Below are positions 56,601-64,000 of a stretch of DNA of 64,000 nucleotides, piece after piece. Both the position numbers and the translations under genes were made by a program. Source of the stretch: Rehmannia glutinosa (lineage: Eukaryota; Streptophyta; Magnoliopsida; Lamiales; Orobanchaceae). The first letter of the stretch is position 1, and each line of letters starts with the position of its first letter. Below the pieces are notes generated by a model, which did not search any database, was not told the DNA's origin, and was given only the letters and a program-made list of their open reading frames with translations. The stretch spans positions 496,001-560,000 of the forward strand of contig JABTTQ020002842.1 of assembly GCA_016081115.2 (NCBI GenBank). Reading direction: 5' to 3'.

Positions 56601-59600
56601 AGTTTGTTGGCTAAGGTGACAGTCACTTTAATTCAAATCATGTCTTGCTTTTTAAGTCTGATTGGATAAAAGCATTTTCAATAACTGACATCAATTAATT
56701 TTCTGATTAAATCTCATATTCGTAAATTTATGATCAATGAACATTGGCTATTATTTTCAAACTAAATTGGCAAATCAAATGTGTTTCCAAGATATATATA
56801 GCCGTCGACTAGTGAACTGTATAGCACGGTGAATCTGATGATTATTTAATGCCCTGATTATTCAGACTGAATTTTCCAATATGTGTTATCTAATGTGTGT
56901 GAAATTTGCAATTTTATAGCGTGAAGATCTTTCTGGAATGCAATTAAGTGGTAACAAGGTGAGGAAACTCGAATTTTTGTTGGCAGATGCAGTAGCAGAA
57001 GGTGCTGATTGTATTATAACTATTGGAGCAATACAAAGCAATCATTGCCGAGCTACTGCTGTGGCAGCCAAGTATTTGAACCTTGACTGTTATCTTATAC
57101 TGTTCACTTCAGAGGTATCGCTTTTTTTCTTGCCAAAGGTTTTTCCGTTGAAAGCACTAAATATGATGGATTTATGGCTAAATTGCAATTTGAATCATGT
57201 AGCTATAGGGTTGGCAATAGTTGTCTTTCAGAATCACTATGTGCAAATACGCCACGTAATTCTAGATTTTTGGACATTAAACTTGCTCATGTGGAAACCA
57301 ATTTCGCTTATGTAGATTGTTAGGTATCACAGGATCATTATGAAACTAAATGGATGAATTTGAGAGAAAAATACCAATTCTATTTCGCACAAGAATAGAT
57401 TTACAGGAGATTTACAAACTCACAAAAACTCTCAAAACTCACTCAATCTCTCAAGGATTGATTTTGATCACTCTCAAGGATCTCTCTACTCTCTGTGATA
57501 TTCACTCACAAGGTATGATTACAAATGAAGAATGAAACACCTATTTATAGATGGATGTGAGAGGATAGGTGGTTGAAGCTTCAACAATGGTGGGCTTGTT
57601 GGGAAGCTTCATACTTTCCTTGTCAAACTTGATCACCAACTCTTCAAAGATGGATGGCTTGTAGATGGAGGATGTGGCTGAAACCTAAATTGAATTCTTC
57701 AATTCTCCTCTCGACCATATCCGAAATCAAAGCATCCCCGCTATGTCTCTCGCATAACTCAAGCTTTTCTCGTGTAACCACTTTCACAACATGTCCGATG
57801 GATTCTCCTTGTGTGGATTTTAACGAGTTTCAATTGTTGTCGTTCTATCGTCTCGCGTATCCAATGATATCGAATGTCAATATGTTTTATACGGGAATGG
57901 TACATGGAGTTCTTGCTCAAGTCCGAGCACTCGATCGTCACAATGTACCTTGTAATCTTTTTGCTTAATTCCAAGTTCTTGGAGATAACGCTTTAGCCAC
58001 AAAGATTTCTTTACCCGGCAAGGGCAAAGAATATACTCTCGTCATTGTGGATAAAGCAACACACTTCTCGATCAGCTTGACCGCCATGAAACTCCCCCTG
58101 CGAAAGTGTAGAGAAATCCAAGTTGATTTTCTCTCACAAGATCTCTGCCATATCTCGCATCTCAGTATAGCCTCCAAGACTGGATCGGCTCCCGTAACAA
58201 AGACATATTTTTTCGACGTACCCTTCAAGTACACGAGAATCCATTTCACGCCTCCCAATGCTCTTTTTTCCGGGGTTAGAGAGAAAACGACCATGTTCCC
58301 ATCTGCGTGAGCAATATCGGTCTTGTACACACCATTGCATACATCGACTTCCAACTTCTTGAAGAATATGGCACCGATGACATTTCCCGATCTCTTCCTT
58401 GGATGAGGGACATGCACTCTTGCTCAACTTGAAATGGTTAGCTAGTGGAATCCGATTTGGTTTGGCGTTGTTCATATTGAACCTCTCGAGCACTCGTTCA
58501 ATATACTTCTCCCGAGATAGCCATAACCTCCAGGTTCTTTCTGTCTCGAACTATCTACATTCCCAAAATCTGTTGAGCGGTCCTAAGTCTTTCATGTCAA
58601 AAGACTTGAAAGTTCTTTCTTGGTGACTAATCTTTGTTGTATCTTTTCCCACGATCAAAATATCGTCTACGTATAGTAGAAGAACAACGAAATTTCCATC
58701 TGCAAACTTTTGAATGTAAACACATTCATCTGCATTAGTCTTCTTGTAGCCTTGACTCACCATACACGAGTCAAATTTTGTGTACCACTGCCTTGGTGCC
58801 TGCTTCAGACCATACAAGCTCTTCTTGAGCTTGCAAACGAGATTATCACCTGAAATCTCAAAACCTTCTGGCTGCTCCATGTCGATCTCTTCTTTGAGAT
58901 CTCCGTGAAGAAATGTTGTCTTCACATCCATCCTGCTCAAGCTCTAAGTTCATACTTGCTACTAAACCAAGAATAACTCTAATTGATGTCATCTTGACTA
59001 CTGGTGAAAAAATCTCATCAAAGTCGATTCCCTTTTTCTGTTGGAATCCCTTGACTACCAAGCGAGCTTTGTGTTTCACCACTTTTCCGCTACCATCTTT
59101 CTTCAGCTTGAACACCCATTTGTTTCTTAGTGCCTTCTTCCCTTTCGGAAGTTCTACGATCTCATAAGTGGAATTCTTCTGCAGAGATTCCATTTCATCT
59201 TGCATTGCTTGCAGCCATTTTTCTTTGTCCTTATGAGATACTACTTCTTGGAAACTCTCTGGTTCTCCATCTTCAGTAAGCAGAAGGTAATCGGATTCTG
59301 AATATCTTCTAGATGGAATCCGTCCTCGTTCAGACCTACGAACTTCTGGAACAATCTGAGGAGATCCACCACCATCCTGGCTTTCTGATGGTATAGGAAC
59401 ATTTGGTAGAGCGGGTTGTGGCTCCCCCTGCTCAACACCTTCTTCTATCTCTTCATATTCCGCTTCTGGTATATCTTCTGGCACTACGTCACCGTCTCTC
59501 ACGAACGGTTCTGGTGCTGCATCTGAGATTTGAGCACCAATATTTGACTTCTGAGACATTGTGGGCTTTTCAATGTCTTCCATTGTCTTACTTTCATGGA

Positions 59601-62600
59601 ACACTACGTCCCTACTTCTGATCACCTTCTTCTCCTTTGGATCCCATAACCTGTATCCAAACTCTTCATCTCCATAGCCAATGAAAATGCATGGAGTGGT
59701 CCTCGCACCAAGCTTCATCCCGAGCTCTTTGGATACATGTGCATATGCTAAACATCCAAATACTCTCAAGTGAGAGTATGACGGATCCTTCCTGCACCAT
59801 AGTTTCTCCGGAACTTCAAAATTGATGAATCGATGGTGATCTGTTGATCGGGTAGCAAGCAACTCGATTGCTTCTCCCCAAAGAGAATGGCTTTGTGGCT
59901 TAGCCCATCGAGCATGCTCCGAACACGTTCCATGATTGTCCGGTTCATTCTTTCAAATGACACCGTTATGTTGAGGGTGTGTGGGGACTGTTTTCTCATG
60001 TCGAATGCCATATGTTTTGCAATAGGCATCGAATGCTTTAAGTGTATTCGCCTCCATTATCCGATCAAGACACTTCACTTGTTTCCGTTTCACGTTCTAC
60101 CATGACATGAAACAATTTGAAATATTCAAACACACGATCTTTTGTCTTCGTGAAATACACCCACAACTTTCGAGATGCATCACAATAAATGTCGAAAGTA
60201 TTTGTTACCGCCTAATGATTCAACCTCAAGGGACCGCAAACATCGAGTGCACCAAACCGAGCAACTCGATCTTCTCGTTAAAGAGGAACTAAACGAGACT
60301 CTTTGTTGCTTACCAAATAGACAATGATTGCAAGGATCCGGTCGCGCTTCTTCCTTGTCAACATTGATAAGCTCCTTCTTTATCGGGGTAGACAACCCTT
60401 TCTCACTCATGTAACCGAGTCTCTGGTGCCACAAATTTTGAGAAGCCTCTTTCTCAAAGAATGTTGAGGCTATCCGTACATATTTTCACATGAGTATTGT
60501 ACAACGTGCCACAAATGTGTCCTCGAGCAACTATCATAGTGCCTCTTGACAACTTCCACGTGCCTTTGGTGAAATGATTATCATAGCCTGTTTGTCCGGG
60601 CAATCCCGAAAGAGATTCACGGTAGAAGATCGGGCACATGCCTCGACATCCTTCAAAGTGATTGTACTCCCGACATTTGTCTTTATCTCGTATATCACCA
60701 ATTCCTACAATTCCGGAGGAATCGAATTTCCCATCTTCACCGCTCCAAAGTCACCGACTTTGTATGTTGTGAAGTAGTCCTTGTGAGGAGTTACGTGGTA
60801 AGATTGCAAAGATCTACCACCCATTCTCGTATCTTCTCTGAGATATGAAGGCATGCCTCATCATGGGTTGAACAAAGCGCTACATCTCCAGGAATGATAG
60901 CTAGCGTTTCTCCACCCTTATTCTTCTAATTTGGGAACCGCCTCGACCTTGCTCCTCTAGCCATTTATAGCGCTTCTTCTTCATATGACCCTCTATTCCA
61001 CGGATGATGACATTTATATGTTGGTTTTACGCCATCGGTGGATCTTCCCTACTTTTGCCTCTCCCTTTGCCTCTACTACTTCGTTGTTGTTTCCCGTCTT
61101 TGTCTCCTCGATTTTCCATCACAAGGGCACGGGTCCGATCCGTGCCCATGTCTTTTCTTCCGCCTCCTCATTGAATAGGGCATCCTTAACCATGACATGG
61201 TAAGTTTGCTTCTACGGGGCCGGTTGCCGAGAGAAACAACTAGTGTTTCCCGGCCTATCGGGAAGTGGCGAGAAGTAGGAGAGCCCGCATTTCATCTCCA
61301 AGTGGCATCCCTAGGGCGATAATTGGTTTACCAAGCTCGAACTCACTAGTATGCTCGGCGGTGAAGTTCCATTTTTCGGCCTTCATGTTGACTAAGCGCC
61401 TCATCAACGGGGCCTTATTCCGAGCGGTCTTGGCCTGGTACATGTCCTCCAACTTACGCCAGGAGGGCATATCGTCTGTCTCTCGTGCGACATGGTGAAA
61501 GACACTATGGTCAATCCATTGTCGGATCGACCAATAGATTTTTTATTCGACTTCTTCCACTCTGTTGACTTGGAAGATCGGGATTAACACCCTTTAGCTC
61601 TATGGGGTCGAACAAATCTTTCTGATTGAGTAGATCTTCCATCCGGGGTTTCCATAACGTGTAATTGGTAGCATTGAGCATAATCATAGCTCCAGAAGAT
61701 GATGTTGACTCATCCGTCGCCATTTTCACCTTCCAACAATTAGTTCACAAAGATAGAGTTTGAATCTCACGAAATGGAGTATACCGTCACGTCCGGAATG
61801 GTCAAAAATGGTGGAATAGACACTCTGGGGTTAAAATTTCAATTTCTGAAAAATTTGGGATCGATCTGCAATTTTCTGAAAATATAGGGACCAAACTGAA
61901 ATATCAAGAAGTTCAGGGGCCAATCTGTAATTTCTGGAAGTTCAGGGACCGTAATGAAATTTCAGAAAATCTGAGGATCAAAATGTAATTTCCAAAAATT
62001 GAGGGGTCAAAAAATGAAAAATATAAAACTCAGGGACTGATTTGTAATTAAAAGGAAATTTGAATGCAGATGTTACTGTTCATCTTCTTCCTCAGAGTTC
62101 CGGCAGCTCGTACGGCTTCGTCCGATGTCCGTTTTTCGATCCGAAAACACGTACGAACTCGTATCGACGAGAGGAATCCAATGGAATACTGAAAATTGAG
62201 TTTTAACAATCTTTGAAAAACTCGAAATTTCAGACCTCTGCAAATTCCGGCGAGCACTCCGACGAGGCTCTGATACCACTTGTTAGGTATCACAGGATCA
62301 TTATGAAACTAAATGGATGAATTTGAGAGAAAAATACCAATTCTATTTCGCACAAGAATAGATTTACAGGGAGATTTACAAACTCACAAAAAACTCTCAA
62401 AACTCACTCAATCTCTCAAGGATTGATTTTGATCACTCTCAAGGATCTCTCTACTCTCTGTGATATTCACTCACAAGGGATGATTACAACTGAAGAATGA
62501 AGCACCTATTTATAGATGGATGTGGGAGGGGTAGGTGGTTGAAGCTTCAACAATGGTGGGCTTGTTGGGAAGCTTCATACTTTCCTTGTCAAACTTGATC

Positions 62601-63906
62601 ACCAACTCTTTAAATATGGATGGCTTCTAGATGGAGGATGTGGCTGGAAACCTAAATTGAATTCTTCATAGATATTCTCCAAGTGAATTATATGTTGATT
62701 GGGATACAAACTCTATTAAAAAAACTCAATTAGAGGATGTTAATATAAGTGAGATTGATCTTTTCTATATTAGGGGGTTTGTGAAAATGTAAACACATTG
62801 ATTTTTCAGGCAAACTTTCCAGTTTTTGCAATCAAAGTACTCAAAATTGTGAGTTTTTCGAAAATTAATGGGCTAATTGCAAATAGTAATTTCGCAGGAG
62901 TGTTGTTGTTATCCCCATATAAATACTAAATTGCAATTTAGCCTGGATTTAGTTCTGACATTGGCTTCATTCCCTTCTGATTTTTCAGGTTCTATTAGAC
63001 AAGGATCCTGGGTTGAGTGGAAATCTCTTAGTTGAACGTTTGATTGGAGCACATATAGACCTTGTTTCAGAACAAGAGTTTGCTAGCATTGGGAGTGTAG
63101 TATGTCTATTGAAACACGAGTCGTTGATAATAGAATTGGCCTTGTATATGTTTCTTCACTGGTTTTACTATTTTTCTTGATCATTTATTGAAGTGTCATA
63201 TTTGGGTATCGTGATCAGGAATCGACTTGATATGAATCCCATGAAGCAATCTTATATAGGTCTTAAATGTTTTGGAGGAAAATTTATATGTATATACCTA
63301 GCTCAAGTGTGACTGTATGAGCCCAATAAAAATAAATATAACTTCTCTATTGAGGCCAATAAAACCCATTATTGAATTTGTGCTCTATTTGTGAAGCTCG
63401 TCTCAAGTCTCAAAATCTCAAGTCTTGCATTGATCGTGAATCGTGATTTTTCCTTCTTTCTTCTACAGGGTCTCACCAACTTACTTAAAGAAAGGTTGTT
63501 GAGAAAAGGGAAAAAGCCGTATGTCATTCCTGTGGGCGGAAGCAATTCCTTGGGCACTTGGTAAAATCTTGTGTTCATGTAAATCATTATCTTGTTGATA
63601 TACATTATGAGTTTGATTTATTATATACAACTTAGTTTTTTTAGTGACTACTCAATGTGAAAGTGGCAAAGGTATTCACCAAAAACTATTATGTGATGAA
63701 TGAATATTAATTTGGATATCTTCCAGTTTTAGTACTATCATCCTCTCGAACTTGGTTGATACATGTGACGATCGATGTTTTCATCAATTAATAAAATAGC
63801 TTTTGGTTTTCAGGGGTTATATTGAAGCAATTAGGGAGATAAAAGATCAGCTTCGGAAAGGGAATGGTGAAGTAGCATTTGATGACATTGTTGTAGCATG
63901 TGGAAG
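50636..63906 (+). CDS. DCD: D-cysteine desulfhydrase (ACC deaminase family), six exons, 3' end outside the window
   Basis: This pyridoxal-phosphate enzyme of fold type II splits D-cysteine into pyruvate, ammonia and hydrogen sulfide. In plants it is usually imported into mitochondria. Coding exons are 50636-50848, 50967-51032, 56920-57114, 62989-63099, 63469-63560 and 63814-63906. All have GT-AG borders, no stops and consistent phases. Key words are [28 protein letters not shown] with the PLP lysine, [45 protein letters not shown] and FDDIVVACG. The next exon should begin with the GSGGT phosphate loop. The C-terminal half is missing, so the residues that separate desulfhydrase from ACC deaminase cannot be checked. 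Confidence 0.93.
50967..51032 (+). CDS. DCD: Desulfhydrase exon 2
   Basis: It encodes 22 residues, [16 protein letters not shown] then TEVYLK. The acceptor is ATATAG and the donor AAG/GTAATT, phase 0. Intron 1 is 118 bp. Confidence 0.92.
51650..52080. repeat. CTTATAAG-rich MITE-like stretch in intron 2
   Basis: The words CTTATAAG, TTATAAACT and AACACCTTATAAG recur at least eight times in both orientations, around a central palindromic region. This looks like a decayed miniature inverted-repeat transposon. Ends and target duplication could not be fixed. Confidence 0.45.
52081..52927. repeat. AT-rich low-complexity stretch in intron 2
   Basis: It is made almost entirely of TATATA, ATAAATATATG and TACATATAT words, including (TA)n runs near 52190 and 52560. 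No feature is supported. Confidence 0.7.
52928..53344 (+). mobile_element. CACTA (EnSpm) transposon end in intron 2
   Basis: It begins CACTATAAAAATTTGTTG and carries inverted subterminal words ACCGATGGAAAAATCCGTC, TGCCGACGGAAAATACTTCC and CATCGGTAATTAATG, typical of plant EnSpm ends. No opposite TAGTG end is visible before the MITE at 53354, so it is a fragment. Confidence 0.65.
53354..54678. mobile_element. Mutator-like MITE with 290-bp terminal inverted repeats
   Basis: The left end GGCAATAATATTTTTTTCG and right end CGAAAAAAATATTTTTGCC continue as inverted repeats over about 290-310 bp (53354-53665 and 54390-54678). Both include GTCCACTAAGTGAACGAG and TTTTAGTCCA words. The flanks ATTTTTTAA (53345-53353) and TTTTTTTAA (54679-54687) match at eight of nine bases, the duplication size of Mutator elements. 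The centre is AT-rich and non-coding. A (TA)n tract at 53607-53637 lies in the left arm. Confidence 0.85.
54688..56919. other. Rest of intron 2
   Basis: It is AT-rich with no coding frame. A short hairpin GGTGGTCT/AGACCACC lies at 54918-54943, followed by a GAGACCGTCTCATACAAG word near 55030. The pair may be ends of a small decayed element. Nothing else is supported. Confidence 0.5.
56920..57114 (+). CDS. DCD: Desulfhydrase exon 3 (PLP lysine)
   Basis: It encodes 65 residues, starting [19 protein letters not shown] and ending YLILFTSE. The lysine of GNKVRK forms the Schiff base with PLP in this family. [10 protein letters not shown] has Ala where most relatives have Gly. Intron 2 before it is 5887 bp. 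Confidence 0.95.
57318..57701 (-). repeat. 3' LTR of element G
   Basis: It runs TGTTAGGTATCAC to TTGAATTCTTCA. The minus-strand TATA box TATAAATAGG lies at about 57539-57550. Confidence 0.95.
57759..58500 (-). pseudogene. RNase H of element G
   Basis: Frames 58493-58134, 58417-57965 and 57974-57759 carry [20 protein letters not shown], then [17 protein letters not shown] and finally [19 protein letters not shown]. The domain is complete in order but split by several frameshifts. Confidence 0.75.
58551..59862 (-). pseudogene. Integrase end, hinge and reverse transcriptase of element G
   Basis: An open frame of about 330 codons (59862-58858) reads from the integrase C-terminus ([20 protein letters not shown]) through an acidic hinge into the RT fingers ([39 protein letters not shown]). 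After one frameshift near 58930 the frame 58940-58551 continues with [28 protein letters not shown] and YVDD at 58662-58673. It is the best-preserved pol segment in the window. Confidence 0.88.
59863..60850 (-). pseudogene. Protease and integrase core of element G
   Basis: From 60850 downward the frames give [20 protein letters not shown] and KMGNSI (protease end), then [15 protein letters not shown] and [20 protein letters not shown] (GAG-pre-integrase). [13 protein letters not shown] and [20 protein letters not shown] (integrase) follow. Frame breaks are frequent and mostly at CG-rich places. Confidence 0.75.
60960..61723 (-). pseudogene. Gag of element G
   Basis: The ATG at 61723 starts [20 protein letters not shown] followed by [17 protein letters not shown], the gag N-terminus with its F/Y..W.. 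motif. The frame 61470-61255 continues with [20 protein letters not shown] and FNELG-like wording. The zinc knuckle end [12 protein letters not shown] is at about 60965-61000. It is broken by at least three shifts. Confidence 0.75.
62281..62668 (-). repeat. 5' LTR of element G
   Basis: It has the same ends as the 3' LTR, with about ten substitutions and a few single-base indels between them. The minus-strand TATA box is at about 62506-62517, and the primer binding site lies two bases inside. Confidence 0.95.
62989..63099 (+). CDS. DCD: Desulfhydrase exon 4
   Basis: It encodes 37 residues, [20 protein letters not shown] to EFASIGSV. The acceptor is TTTTTCAG and the donor GTATGT, phase 0. Intron 3 before it is 5874 bp, of which 5351 bp are element G. 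Confidence 0.93.
63469..63560 (+). CDS. DCD: Desulfhydrase exon 5
   Basis: It encodes [20 protein letters not shown] then [10 protein letters not shown], and ends within the Trp codon (phase 2). The donor is GTAAAA. Confidence 0.92.
63814..63906 (+). CDS. DCD: Desulfhydrase exon 6
   Basis: It completes the Trp codon and encodes [20 protein letters not shown] then [10 protein letters not shown]. It ends in AG, which with the next exon should give the Ser of the CGSGG phosphate-binding loop. The donor GTGTGT is at 63907. Confidence 0.9.
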
Positions 63907-64000
63907 GTGTGTTCCGATTCTAATGTAATTGTTTGTTATTGTCTAAAACTGCATTTGGATGAAAGAATTTAAAATCGCTCCATCTAATATGGATTTAAAC

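Larger units (their letters stand above)
57318..62668 (-). mobile_element. Tnt1-like copia element G in intron 3, antisense to the gene
   Basis: The 5351-bp element has LTRs of 384 bp (57318-57701) and 388 bp (62281-62668), about 96-97% alike, and a perfect TAGAT duplication (57313-57317 and 62669-62673). The minus-strand order is primer binding site (TGGTATCAGAGCC, about 62266-62278), gag, protease, integrase, RT, RNase H and polypurine tract (about 57702-57715). The wording ([34 protein letters not shown]) is that of Tnt1/Tork elements. Despite young LTRs the coding part has many frameshifts. Confidence 0.95.

Noticed and set aside
1..64000. tRNA, rRNA, CRISPR or bacterial operon features
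   Set aside because: None was recognised by eye. The tRNA-like words found are retrotransposon primer binding sites. tRNAscan and Rfam searches would decide.

Overview
This is a window of higher-plant nuclear DNA, most likely from a eudicot. It holds spliceosomal introns with GT-AG borders, plant Ty1/copia retrotransposons of several lineages, CACTA and Mutator-like remnants, and a plant D-cysteine desulfhydrase gene. There is no bacterial-type gene organisation. I saw no tRNA, rRNA or CRISPR array. Roughly four fifths of the window can be assigned to transposable elements, most of them nested in or recombined with one another.

Layout. 1-4199 is the 3' part of a decayed copia element (family A) and an LTR (LTR1) carrying an internal 375-bp duplication. 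4200-7738 is the body of a second copia family (F). It is followed at 7739-8322 by another copy of the family A RNase H segment and by a second LTR1 (8323-8925 and 15902-16156). That LTR1 is split by a minus-strand SIRE-like element B (8926-15901). 16157-17180 holds a copia end remnant and a sulfotransferase gene relic. 17181-18632 is a solo LTR of family B with a near-perfect 5-bp duplication. 18986-19545 is a diverged SIRE LTR. 19551-23428 is a third family A RNase H fragment split by a 3.3-kb solo LTR. 23430-25150 is a minus-strand copia fragment D. 25518-26076 is a CACTA end. 26077-44777 is a minus-strand copia element J, split near its polypurine tract by a 14.7-kb plus-strand SIRE-like element H (26900-41576). 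H has a 5.3-kb env-position region that itself carries a hAT-type MITE. 45430-45900 is a degenerate tandem repeat. 46226-49030 is a minus-strand copy (E) of family F.

The only gene that looks functional is the D-cysteine desulfhydrase gene. Its first six coding exons lie between 50636 and 63906 on the plus strand, and the gene runs off the window. All six exons keep frame with correct splice borders. Intron 2 (5.9 kb) contains a CACTA end and a long-TIR Mutator-like MITE. Intron 3 (5.9 kb) contains a young Tnt1-like copia element G in antisense, with a perfect TAGAT target duplication.

The most unusual structure is in the family B LTR. It contains a tandem array of about eight short hairpins whose loop is always ACCAC or ACCAA (or a close variant). 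The stems differ from unit to unit, and at two positions differ between LTR copies, while staying complementary. The array lies downstream of the LTR TATA box, so it would be part of the retrotransposon RNA leader. I also note that differences between LTR pairs are strongly clustered as small indels at CG/CNG-rich spots. This suggests sequence-consensus errors at methylated cytosines as well as true decay, so many of the frameshifts reported here may not be real.
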